From Spirochaetales bacterium (lineage in GTDB: Bacteria; Spirochaetota; Spirochaetia; JABEVK01), in assembly GCA_013043995.1 (NCBI GenBank), contig JABEVL010000174.1, positions 1-6,249 on the forward strand: a stretch of 6,249 nt of DNA. The letters are read 5' to 3'. A model generated the notes under the pieces. That model searched no databases. It was not told the origin of the DNA and saw only the letters and a program-made list of their open reading frames with translations. Position 1 is the stretch's first letter. Every line of letters begins with the position of its first letter. Positions 1-5,745 of this stretch are shown in pieces. A program made the translations under genes and the position numbers.

Positions 1-1
1 C

Positions 2-436
2 CGAATCTGCCCGCTCGATGTGAAAGAAGCCGAAGAAGGCGACTTGGTTAAGGCAGGAAGGATCCTGATTGCTCCAGGCGACTACCACCTGGAATTGGAA
101 CGCAAGAGTCTGGCCACCGTTGCGCACGTCAACCAGCAGGAGCTCTGCAACGGGCACCGCCCTTCGGCGGGAGTCTTGTTTCGTTCCGTTGCGCGTCATT
201 TTGGTGCTCAGTCCATGGCCCTCATCATGACAGGAATGGGCCGCGACGGTTCTGCCGAGATCGGAGAAATCTACAGGGCGGGCGGTCTGACGCTGGCCCA
301 GGACGAAAAGAGCAGCGTCGTCTTTGGAATGCCCAAGGTTGCGATTGAAATGGGACACGCCGAAAAAATCGTGAGTCTCGAAGAGACGGCCGAGGTGCTC
401 AACCGTCTTGCCAAGGAGTTTGCCGGCCGGAGCTAG
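2..436 (+). CDS. cheB: CheB protein-glutamate methylesterase, C-terminal part (5' end outside window)
   Basis: This is the C-terminal portion of the chemotaxis methylesterase/deamidase CheB. The enzyme removes methyl groups from glutamates of methyl-accepting chemotaxis proteins in the cytoplasm and so resets receptor sensitivity. The frame is open from the first full codon at 2, so the start, the receiver domain and the catalytic Ser and His regions lie upstream. Visible hallmarks are the APGDYHL segment, the HRPSAGVLFRS segment and the motif MTGMGRDG, which contains the catalytic Asp (codon 245-247). The signature AGGLTLAQDE and the VFGMPKVAIEMG segment follow, as in all CheB catalytic domains. 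The end looks complete: the stop codon at 434-436 follows a normal CheB C-terminal helix. The stop overlaps the stop of the convergent RseC-like gene, and I see no terminator between them. Confidence in the family is very high. The full gene could also be a CheB fused to other domains upstream, which cannot be seen here. Confidence 0.95.
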   Translation, partial: RICPLDVKEAEEGDLVKAGRILIAPGDYHLELERKSLATVAHVNQQELCNGHRPSAGVLFRSVARHFGAQSMALIMTGMGRDGSAEIGEIYRAGGLTLAQDEKSSVVFGMPKVAIEMGHAEKIVSLEETAEVLNRLAKEFAGRS

Positions 437-888
437 TTTTTGGCCAACGCCAAGGGTGTCAGGTCCATGACCGGAATGACCCGGACCACGGTGGGCATAT
501 TCTGGGTTTTCTCCTTCCTGCGAAGGAAGTTCGACGCCATGGCCAGGACAAGAACCCCCGCGCTGAGGGCAAAACGGGGCCCTTCGGCATTCGGATCGCC
601 GTAAAGGGGCCAGGTAAACCAAGCGACCCCCATGAGCACCAGAGGCAGGACCAGCAAGCGCAGACCCGCCATGAACGCCGCCCCGTTGGGGACGTTGACG
701 TCGATGAAATCGCCTTCCTTGAGGTTCAAATTTTCGGGGTTCCAGGCGCGAAACTCAACAAACTTTCCGGTTTGGATGCAGTTGCAACCGCCTTCCGTAC
801 CGCACCCGTTCCCGCAGCCGGCTAGGGGTTGTGTCGTCAGCCAAACGTCTTTTCCTTCAATCCTCGTGATCGTTCCCTGTCGGTTCAT
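433..888 (-). CDS. RseC/MucC-family cysteine-rich membrane protein
   Basis: A 151-residue protein of the RseC/MucC family (SoxR-reducing system protein RseC or positive regulator of sigma-E in proteobacteria). The cytoplasmic N-terminal domain (about residues 1-70) opens with the typical Q-G-x-I-T-R-I-E-G start and a Cys cluster at C25, C29, C35 and C37 (Cx3Cx5CxC), consistent with redox or Fe-S chemistry. Two hydrophobic segments follow (about 71-93 and 105-122) with a short connecting loop, then a basic cytoplasmic tail. I chose the ATG at 888 because AGGAGG lies 6 nt upstream (895-900 on the plus strand) and the homologous protein begins there. A longer open frame to 1050 runs into the upstream gene and its extra residues look non-native. 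It overlaps the 3' end of the phosphoesterase gene by 32 bp, so the two are very probably co-transcribed and perhaps translationally coupled. Its partner is not evident: neither rpoE/rseA/rseB nor rnf/rsx genes are in view. Confidence 0.85.
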   Translation of the reverse strand: MNRQGTITRIEGKDVWLTTQPLAGCGNGCGTEGGCNCIQTGKFVEFRAWNPENLNLKEGDFIDVNVPNGAAFMAGLRLLVLPLVLMGVAWFTWPLYGDPNAEGPRFALSAGVLVLAMASNFLRRKEKTQNMPTVVRVIPVMDLTPLALAKN

Positions 889-1678
889 GGGGTACCTCCT
901 GACATGATTCAGTAAATGTTTCCAGGGCAACAGCGTGCCCCCTTTCGTCAATATCAATAAAAATTCCCTGGACGGCCAGCGCTGACCAGCTCGGAACACT
1001 CCGAAGGGGAACGCCCGTTTCCAGACGTTCGATTTCTTTTTCAGGGTCAAAGCCGCCGACCGAAAGTTGACTTCCCGTCCGCCCGGCGTCGGTGAGGAGC
1101 GCCGTGCCTTTTGAGCTGATCCGTTCGTCTCCCGTCATCACCTTGGTGTGGCTCCCCACGACGGCAGACACCTTGCCGTCGGCATAGCTGAAGAACAACT
1201 GCTTTTCAGCTGTTGTTCCCGCATGAAAATCGACAACGATCATCGGTGTGACCCCGGCCGCCCTCGTCAAAATATCGTCAAGAGCGAGCAACGGCTGAAA
1301 AGGGTACATCCGCGACCAGCCTGTTTGCCCCAAAAGACTGATGACGGCTAAACGCACGCTTCCCACGGAAAAAAGCTTCCAGCCGCGCCCGGGCGAGTTC
1401 ATCGGAAGGTTCGCCGGCCTTAAAAGGAAGGAACTCGCCTCAAACACAGGGTGCAGGTCCTTTTTGTAGTAAGCGCAGTCTCCAAGAGTGATGGCCTGAA
1501 GCCCGAGCTTATGCAGGTAAAAGGCGTGGTTTTTACCCAGACCGAAACCTCCAGTGGCTCCATCGCCGTTTCCTAAAACAAAGTCGGGCTTGAACCTGTC
1601 CCGGAGAGTTCGCAGAGTATGACGCAGGGCAAAAACGCCGGGTTTACCGACAATCTCGGAAACGTACAAAAGACGCAT
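857..1678 (-). CDS. YmdB/TIGR00282-family metallophosphoesterase with altered active-site residues
   Basis: A 273-residue protein that matches, end to end, the YmdB family of binuclear-metal phosphoesterases (2',3'-cyclic-nucleotide phosphodiesterases; in Bacillus subtilis YmdB affects biofilm and motility decisions). Recognisable landmarks are MRLLYVSEIVGKPG at the N-terminus, LLRPANLP near residue 86, AVISLLGQTG, VVDFHAGTTAEK (H152), SAVVGSHT (H177), TDAGRTGS and IDIDERG near the C-terminus. Compared with the family as I remember it, several metal or catalytic positions differ. The usual GD near residue 8 is SE, the NGEN motif is NGDG, the GNH motif (metal Asn and catalytic His) is GDC at 66-68, and the second His of HTH is Lys179. 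H152 and H177 remain. Overall folding is therefore likely, but classical activity or metal use may differ. I chose the start at 1678 because AAAGGA sits 5 nt upstream (1684-1689); the frame stays open to 2182 only as antisense of hsp20. It is the first gene of an operon with the RseC-like gene. Confidence 0.85.
   Translation of the reverse strand: MRLLYVSEIVGKPGVFALRHTLRTLRDRFKPDFVLGNGDGATGGFGLGKNHAFYLHKLGLQAITLGDCAYYKKDLHPVFEASSFLLRPANLPMNSPGRGWKLFSVGSVRLAVISLLGQTGWSRMYPFQPLLALDDILTRAAGVTPMIVVDFHAGTTAEKQLFFSYADGKVSAVVGSHTKVMTGDERISSKGTALLTDAGRTGSQLSVGGFDPEKEIERLETGVPLRSVPSWSALAVQGIFIDIDERGHAVALETFTESCQEVPHEPTGNDHED
889..900 (-). promoter_or_regulatory. Strong ribosome binding site that fixes the RseC-like start
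   Basis: On the minus strand AGGAGGT precedes the ATG at 888 with a 6-nt gap after AGGAGG. It lies inside the last codons of the upstream phosphoesterase gene. It supports the short 151-residue product rather than the 205-residue open frame. Confidence 0.8.
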
Positions 1679-1706
1679 GGGGTTCCTTTCTAACTTGCTC
1701 AGGTTC

Positions 1707-1734
1707 AGGATAGCCGACTTTCCTTTCTTAGCAA
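1707..1734 (-). promoter_or_regulatory. Possible promoter for the phosphoesterase-RseC unit
   Basis: Read on the minus strand, TTGCTA (1729-1734) is followed after 16 nt by TATCCT (1707-1712). Each matches four of six bases of the sigma-70 boxes, with a workable distance to the start at 1678. It is a weak match, offered because a divergent promoter must lie in this 138-bp region. Confidence 0.3.
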
Positions 1735-1737
1735 AGG

Positions 1738-1746
1738 TGTTATACT
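1738..1746 (+). promoter_or_regulatory. hsp20: Extended -10 promoter for hsp20
   Basis: The sequence TGTTATACT is an extended -10 element: TG, one base, then TATACT, which matches five of six bases of TATAAT. Transcription would start near 1753, giving a leader of about 64 nt that begins just at the first hairpin. No good -35 box is seen 16-18 nt upstream, as is usual for extended -10 promoters. An alternative is a heat-shock sigma-like pair, CTTGAG (1745-1750) with CCCCTCTC (1767-1774) 16 nt later, but this match is poorer. No full CIRCE (TTAGCACTC-N9-GAGTGCTAA) operator is present. Confidence 0.5.
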
Positions 1747-1753
1747 TGAGACA

Positions 1754-1816
1754 GGGGAAGGTCGTTCCCCTCTCGGCCGCCTTCGGGGGCCGGTAACCTG
1801 CCGAAAGGAGGTTGTC
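1754..1816 (+). promoter_or_regulatory. Structured hsp20 5' leader: three hairpins, the last masking the ribosome binding site
   Basis: Three inverted repeats follow one another in the leader. Hairpin 1 is GGGGAA (1754-1759) with TTCCCC (1765-1770) around a 5-nt loop. Hairpin 2 is CGGCC (1774-1778) with GGCCG (1788-1792), continued by CC/GG around a UUCG tetraloop (1782-1785) with a bulged G. Hairpin 3 pairs GGTAACCT (1792-1799) with AGGTTGTC (1809-1816). It is eight pairs long, two of them G-U, with a 9-nt loop. It encloses the Shine-Dalgarno AAAGGAGG (1804-1811): its last three bases (AGG) are in the stem and the rest is in the loop, right up to the base before the ATG. Hairpins 2 and 3 share bases 1792-1793, so they compete slightly. 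The layout is that of an RNA thermometer such as the ROSE or fourU elements of small heat-shock genes, but I see no exact match to either consensus. The pairing is read directly; the function is inferred. Confidence 0.45.
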
Positions 1817-2320
1817 ATGAATAAAGACAACAAGTTTCCCTTTATGGATCTGAACAAATTCCTCGACGAGGTCTTTGGTCACGTCGAATCTTGGAACGAG
1901 AAGTTCCACACGGAAATGGAACGGGGCTGGGGAATCGGAAAAGGTGTCGCTGAAGGGTTGGATTTTTATCCGACGTACGCCTACCCGCCCATGAACGTCT
2001 ACCTGACCAGCGACAAGTCTTTGGTCCTTGAAATGGCCCTTGCGGGGTTCAATCAAGAGGACCTGGAGTTGCAGTTTGTCGGAGACTACCTGGTTTTTTC
2101 GGCAAGGACCCAGGTGATCGATGAACCTGAAGACGTTCGTTACCTCAAACGAAGGCTCAAGATCAAACCCGTCGAGCAGCAAAAATACTTCGTTCCCGCG
2201 GATAAGTTTGATCAGTCTCAGGTTGCTGCGACGTTCAAGAACGGTCTGTTGCGTGTCGTCGTTTCATCACGGATCGACGTGGCTCCTAAACCTGGTGTCA
2301 AGATCGAAATCAAGGGATAA
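1817..2320 (+). CDS. hsp20: Small heat-shock protein (Hsp20/alpha-crystallin family)
   Basis: A 167-residue ATP-independent holdase chaperone of the cytoplasm. It forms oligomers and binds unfolding proteins until ATP-dependent chaperones refold them. The N-terminal arm (about 1-56) is aromatic- and Phe-rich. The alpha-crystallin domain (about 57-152) starts at PPMNVYLTSDKSLVLEMALAGF and ends with the family motif AATFKNGLLRVVV (137-149). The C-terminal tail carries an I-x-I anchor, I163-E-I165, used for oligomer assembly. Length and order are normal for the family. The start is secure: AAAGGAGG lies 5 nt before the ATG. It is monocistronic, with its own promoter and a terminator directly downstream, and it is divergent from the phosphoesterase gene. 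Regulation probably occurs at the leader, where a hairpin covers the ribosome binding site. Confidence 0.93.
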   Translation: MNKDNKFPFMDLNKFLDEVFGHVESWNEKFHTEMERGWGIGKGVAEGLDFYPTYAYPPMNVYLTSDKSLVLEMALAGFNQEDLELQFVGDYLVFSARTQVIDEPEDVRYLKRRLKIKPVEQQKYFVPADKFDQSQVAATFKNGLLRVVVSSRIDVAPKPGVKIEIKG

Positions 2321-2330
2321 AAATTCAACG

Positions 2331-2367
2331 GGCTGGCCGATCTTGACAGCCAGCCTCGGTTTTCTTT
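2331..2367 (+). terminator. Intrinsic terminator of hsp20
   Basis: GGCTGGC (2331-2337) and GCCAGCC (2349-2355) form a perfect 7-bp stem with an 11-nt loop. A T-rich tract, TTTTCTTT (2360-2367), follows shortly after. It lies 10 nt after the hsp20 stop. The loop and the stem's right arm also hold the putative promoter of the tRNA gene. Confidence 0.75.
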
Positions 2368-2372
2368 AGTAT
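2343..2372 (+). promoter_or_regulatory. Putative tRNA-Leu promoter overlapping the hsp20 terminator
   Basis: A perfect -35 box, TTGACA (2343-2348), is followed by TAGTAT (2367-2372, four of six, 18-nt spacer) or TTTAGT (2365-2370, 16-nt spacer). Either would start transcription just upstream of the mature tRNA 5' end at 2385. The -35 box is in the loop of the hsp20 terminator hairpin. The -10 assignment is less certain than the -35. Confidence 0.5.
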
Positions 2373-2384
2373 ACGCCTGCGTTC

Positions 2385-2466
2385 GCCCAGATGGTGAAAT
2401 TGGTATACACGCTAGTTTCAGGTACTAGTGCCGCGAGGTGTGGGGGTTCGAGTCCCCCTCTGGGCA
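2385..2466 (+). tRNA. tRNA-Leu, anticodon CAG (reads CUG)
   Basis: The full class II cloverleaf can be folded by eye. The acceptor stem is GCCCAGA (2385-2391) with TCTGGGC (2459-2465) and discriminator A at 2466. The D arm contains GTG/CAC around AAATTGGTATA. The anticodon stem is CTAGT/ACTAG with loop TTCAGGT, giving anticodon CAG at 2419-2421. A long variable arm of the leucine type (about 2429-2441) follows. The T arm is GGGGG (2442-2446) with CCCCC (2454-2458) around TTCGAGT. CCA is not encoded (TTT follows the discriminator), so it must be added by a nucleotidyltransferase. CTG codons are common in the neighbouring genes, so this is a working housekeeping tRNA. Confidence 0.96.
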
Positions 2467-2476
2467 TTTTTAGATA

Positions 2477-2504
2477 AGTCCTTCCCTTGGAAGGGCTTTT
2501 TTTT
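2477..2504 (+). terminator. Intrinsic terminator of the tRNA-Leu transcript
   Basis: AGTCCTTCC (2477-2485) pairs with GGAAGGGCT (2489-2497). The nine pairs (one G-U) close a 3-nt loop and are followed by a run of eight T (2497-2504). This is a strong, classical terminator. On the minus strand it has no matching T-run, so it does not serve the convergent WYL gene. Confidence 0.9.
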
Positions 2505-2606
2505 GCCCGGCTTGTTATCTCATCGACTGACTCTTGGCCGGAAGAAGTGTCAGGAGCTGGAGAAAAGGTTCTTTTTTAGACAGCGAAGAAACTCTGCGAA
2601 TAGGCT
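2505..2606. other. Intergenic gap between tRNA terminator and the end of the WYL gene
   Basis: About 100 bp with no supported gene, repeat or strong hairpin. For minus-strand transcripts leaving the WYL gene the only candidate is AAAAG/CTTTT around AAC (about 2562-2574) with no good T-run, so I do not call a terminator. Confidence 0.5.
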
Positions 2607-3482
2607 TTACAGGTCTGTTGCGTTGGCTTTTCTCAAGGCCTCGGCCAGTTTTTGTTTCCAAAGGGAACGGAACTCTGGCGGCGAAACGGCTTCGGCAGAG
2701 CCTCCCCAGGACAACACGTAGGACACGATTTCGGTGAACTGCCAGACGCGGATAAAGAAATCCGCGTAGGGGATTTCTGCCTCGAGGTGCAGTTCCCTGC
2801 GCTGACCGGGGTGAAATTCGAGCTTTTTGACGTAGTTCACGATCTCGTTGCCCCAAAACCTGATCTGGACCTCTTGGGGGGCTGGGGTGTTGGCCCCCAG
2901 GTAGATTCCAAAAACGTCCAAGGTCTTTCGCCAGGACTCGAGCTCGGCAGGCAGCGGGGAAAACTTCGTGTTGAAGACGCGCTCGACGTTCGAGATTCGG
3001 CTCAGGCGGAATAGGGTGGGTTTTGCCAGTCCCCTGTGGCTGAGCTGGCCCGCCAGGTAACGGATGCCGTCGTAGTCCAGCAGAGCCCACAGAGCAACGC
3101 CCTTGTGTTCCTTGGGTTGCTGGTCGGGGGGTTGGTAGGTGAAGCTCACCTTGACTCCGGTTTCGAGGGCCTGCTTGAGGGTGTCCCAGTTTTTCACGCT
3201 TTCTGGGGTTTCAGGCTCGGTGACCAGGTGGCGTTTCAGAAATTCAAAGCTGCCGCGTTTTCGGGGAAAAAGCGTCGAACTGTAGTTCCCTTCTCTGCGG
3301 GAGTACGTCAGGGTTCCTGACTTTTTGAGGTGGTACTCCTTGAGGAACTTGATGTCGTTTTCGAAGGTTTTCTTGCCTCGAGGGAAGTGCTCGGCCCAGT
3401 GTTCGTACCTGAGCTCGCCGGTTTCCCGCAGGCTGTCCATCATCCAGAAAAGCCGTTCGGCCAAGGCGCTTGTCGGGCCCAT
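2607..3482 (-). CDS. WYL-domain transcriptional regulator
   Basis: A 291-residue regulator of the WYL family. The order is an N-terminal winged-helix DNA-binding region (about 1-60, with FENDIKFLKEY as the likely helix contacting DNA), then a linker. The WYL ligand-sensing domain (about 100-172) comes next, with ALWALLDYDGIRYLAGQ and the conserved TLFRLSRISNVERV strand, and a C-terminal WCX dimerisation extension (about 203-286, FTEIVSYVLSWGGSAEAVSPPEFR). WYL proteins control DNA-repair, phage-defence and metabolic genes, and some bind nucleic acid or nucleotide ligands. The signature Trp-Tyr-Leu is here Arg141-Tyr142-Leu143. The start is set by AGGAG 7 nt upstream (3490-3494). The gene is divergent from the tandem AAA+ ATPase across 112 bp and probably controls it and itself. 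I cannot tell whether it represses or activates. Confidence 0.9.
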   Translation of the reverse strand: MGPTSALAERLFWMMDSLRETGELRYEHWAEHFPRGKKTFENDIKFLKEYHLKKSGTLTYSRREGNYSSTLFPRKRGSFEFLKRHLVTEPETPESVKNWDTLKQALETGVKVSFTYQPPDQQPKEHKGVALWALLDYDGIRYLAGQLSHRGLAKPTLFRLSRISNVERVFNTKFSPLPAELESWRKTLDVFGIYLGANTPAPQEVQIRFWGNEIVNYVKKLEFHPGQRRELHLEAEIPYADFFIRVWQFTEIVSYVLSWGGSAEAVSPPEFRSLWKQKLAEALRKANATDL

Positions 3483-3594
3483 GTTTTTTCTCCTGTCAAA
3501 AGAAGTATTGATTCCGTTGACTGAGTTTAATTTGCTGCAGGGCCTTTATCCATCCCCCAAGCCGGTCTAACTTGAAACTCGAAGGAGATCAAAC
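3483..3594. promoter_or_regulatory. Shared divergent regulatory region of the WYL and AAA+ genes
   Basis: These 112 bp hold the ribosome binding sites of both genes (AGGAG for WYL at 3490-3494, AAGGAG for the ATPase at 3582-3587) and must hold both promoters. TTGACT (3517-3522) is the best -35-like box on the plus strand, but no -10 lies at a normal distance. An inverted repeat, GAGTTT (3523-3528) with AAACTC (3575-3580), and the palindrome CTGCAG (3535-3540) could be regulator sites, but both are short enough to be chance. Confidence 0.35.
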
Positions 3595-5745
3595 ATGAAA
3601 ATCAGCGAAACAGATTCCGAAACCTTTGAAGCGAAGTTCGAACGGTTCCTCGACGACGGTTTTGAAAACGTGAGCCTCGAGGACACAGGTTCCTGTTTCC
3701 CCTGGCAATGGTTCGCCCTCGACGCGGTCGCTAAACTTTCTTCCGAGGTCTGGGCTGAATCAGACGCCTGGGACTTCTTGCAAAAATTCCTCAGCCGCGA
3801 CATCGTGCTGCAAATTCATCTGGATTGGTACCGAAGCCTCGGCTCCCAGGGACAGGCCGAGGTGGACGAGTCGAGCGAAGGGTTCTATCGAAGGAAGCCC
3901 CTTGAAAGAAACTTGCCCAAGGTCCGTGAACTGCGCAGGGCCGTGAAGGACGCCATCGCCGCAGAAGCCCAACACAGGGACCGCAGCGCCGTTTGGGAGC
4001 GAATTGTCCAGGAATGGAAAAACGACCTTGGTCTGAGTGACGCCGAATGCCGGATTCTTGGAATGGCACTGGTGATGTCGCAGAATCGCGAGGTGAAGAG
4101 TTTTTTTGAAACCGGCCGTAACCTTTCGGTTCCTAAAATCAGCGAGGCGCTGGATCTGCCTGTTCAAACTTTAATCAGGGCTTTTTCGAGCAAGTCCAAG
4201 CTTAAAACGATCGGTCTGGCGAGTGACTTTTTTGAACTGGACGACGGTTGGGCCCAGGCCCTTTACCACGGGACGTGGAAGGAAAATATTCTGGATTCGG
4301 TCGCCCAACAGTCTGGTTCAGGTTTTGATTTGAAAAGTTTTCGGCTAGGACAAGCGGATGAAGAATTTCTGTTGGAGTTCCTGAAACGGCCGGAACCCTG
4401 CAACCTGCTGATCTACGGGCCGCCGGGAACGGGCAAGAGTGAGCTCGCAAGGTCGCTGGCCCAAAGCGCCGGTTTGAACGCCTACAGCCTCGAAAACCCA
4501 GGCGTGATGGAATCGCGGTCCAGACGGGGAACCGGCGTGACGGCGGCCGAGCCCTTGGTCGCCGCAAGGTCGCTTCAAGGGAAAAACGCCGTGCTGATCC
4601 TCGATGAGGCAGAACCCTTTCTGAGTTCGCAGGCACACTCTTTTTTCAAAGCTGTGGACGCCGAGGCAAAAGCGCGGGTCAACGCCCTGCTCGAATCGAT
4701 GACGGGAAAAACCATCTGGATCGTGAACCATCTGGACCTCCTCGACGAGTCGGCTCTGCGGCGGTTCAATTTTGTCCTGGCGATGCCCCAGCCAACGGCC
4801 AGCCGCAACCTGGACTCCTGGCTCTATCACGCTGAACGGGTTGGTCTCGACCCGGGGGAATGGAAAACCGTGTTCCAACAGGCTTCGCGCCGCTTTACCC
4901 TGCCGCCGGCGCTGATCGAACGGGTCGTGAGGAACCTGTCGCTGGTTCGGGATTTTACTGTTCGGAGCAAGGACGCCGCCTTGAACCATCTGGTCATGTC
5001 GTACATCGAGGCCGGTTACGGCAAGGCTGGTCAGGCTTCGGGCGACAAGCCCTTTGACCTCGACGTGCTGGTGTGCAAGCCCGAAGCCGGAGACTTGTTC
5101 GAGTCGCTGGCGGCAAGGGTCTCAAATCCGCGTGCCCCAGCCAAGGGGCAAAGGCTCTTGTTCTGGGGCCCTCCAGGGACAGGAAAGTCTGAGCTTGCCC
5201 GGCAGATCGCCCTCAAACTCGATCGCGAATTTAAGTTGATCCGTCCGTCGGATATCTTGAGCATGTGGGTCGGCGAGAACGAACGGAATATCCGCAAGGC
5301 CTTCCAAACCGCCAGCAAGGTTCCCTCGGTGCTGGTATTCGACGAGATTGACACCTTCCTGATGAACCGCGAAAAGGCGGGGAAGTCCTGGGAACTTTCG
5401 ATGGTCAACGAGTTCCTGATTCAGCTGGAAACCTTCGAGGGAATCCTAGTGGGAACCACCAACGGGCTTGAGCGTCTTGACCCTGCGGTTCTGCGTCGGT
5501 TCCAGACGAAAGTCGAGTTCGGTTATCTGGAGCCTGCGGGGTGCTCGTCGTTGGCCATCAAGTATTTTCCCGAGCTGGGAATCTCTGAACCCGAAGTCTG
5601 GACCAACCTGCCTCCCTTGACCCCGGGGGACTTTGCCGCGGTAGCCGATTCGGCCCTGCGTCCTGCTTCGGTAGCGGAATTGTTCGAAGCCTTGAAAGCC
5701 GAGGCGGCCTTGAGAAAACCTGCGGTCAAACCCATCGGGTTTTAA
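3595..5745 (+). CDS. Tandem AAA+ ATPase paired with a WYL regulator
   Basis: A 716-residue cytoplasmic protein with two AAA+ modules after a helical N-terminal region (about 1-240, no family recognised, with a small winged-helix-like stretch around 152-212). Module 1 has Walker A GPPGTGKS (275-282), Walker B VLILDE (D337, E338), sensor-1 Asn378 and an Arg pair, R389-R390. Module 2 has Walker A GPPGTGKS (525-532), an aromatic pore loop MWVGEN (W558), Walker B VLVFDEID (D583, E584), sensor-1 Asn623 in TTNGLERLDP, and Arg634-Arg635. A short C-terminal helical lid ends the protein. Both modules keep the residues for ATP binding and hydrolysis. Module 1 lacks an aromatic-Val-Gly pore loop. The order resembles Cdc48/FtsH-like unfoldases, but no protease domain is present. 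The start has AAGGAG 7 nt upstream. It is divergent from the WYL regulator, its probable controller. The substrate is unknown; a role in remodelling protein or nucleoprotein complexes is inference. Confidence 0.9.
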   Translation: MKISETDSETFEAKFERFLDDGFENVSLEDTGSCFPWQWFALDAVAKLSSEVWAESDAWDFLQKFLSRDIVLQIHLDWYRSLGSQGQAEVDESSEGFYRRKPLERNLPKVRELRRAVKDAIAAEAQHRDRSAVWERIVQEWKNDLGLSDAECRILGMALVMSQNREVKSFFETGRNLSVPKISEALDLPVQTLIRAFSSKSKLKTIGLASDFFELDDGWAQALYHGTWKENILDSVAQQSGSGFDLKSFRLGQADEEFLLEFLKRPEPCNLLIYGPPGTGKSELARSLAQSAGLNAYSLENPGVMESRSRRGTGVTAAEPLVAARSLQGKNAVLILDEAEPFLSSQAHSFFKAVDAEAKARVNALLESMTGKTIWIVNHLDLLDESALRRFNFVLAMPQPTASRNLDSWLYHAERVGLDPGEWKTVFQQASRRFTLPPALIERVVRNLSLVRDFTVRSKDAALNHLVMSYIEAGYGKAGQASGDKPFDLDVLVCKPEAGDLFESLAARVSNPRAPAKGQRLLFWGPPGTGKSELARQIALKLDREFKLIRPSDILSMWVGENERNIRKAFQTASKVPSVLVFDEIDTFLMNREKAGKSWELSMVNEFLIQLETFEGILVGTTNGLERLDPAVLRRFQTKVEFGYLEPAGCSSLAIKYFPELGISEPEVWTNLPPLTPGDFAAVADSALRPASVAELFEALKAEAALRKPAVKPIGF

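Noticed and set aside
889..1050. Longer RseC-like product starting at 1050
   Set aside because: The extra residues overlap the phosphoesterase coding region and do not resemble the family. AGGAGG at 895-900 supports the start at 888.
1728..1755. Possible CIRCE operator before hsp20
   Set aside because: Only TTAGCA of the left arm is present; the right arm GAGTGCTAA is missing.
1679..2182. N-terminal extension of the phosphoesterase frame on the minus strand (441 codons in all)
   Set aside because: It is antisense to the well-supported hsp20 gene, and the homologous protein starts at 1678 behind a good ribosome binding site.
2515..3090. Minus-strand open frame of 191 codons inside the WYL gene
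   Set aside because: It is Arg/Pro-rich shadow translation in another frame of the WYL gene, without family features or a ribosome binding site.
4345..4989. Minus-strand open frame of 214 codons (and others at 4202-4636 and 5446-5895) opposite the AAA+ gene
   Set aside because: These are antisense shadows of a GC-rich gene with clear AAA+ motifs on the plus strand. Their products are low in recognisable structure.
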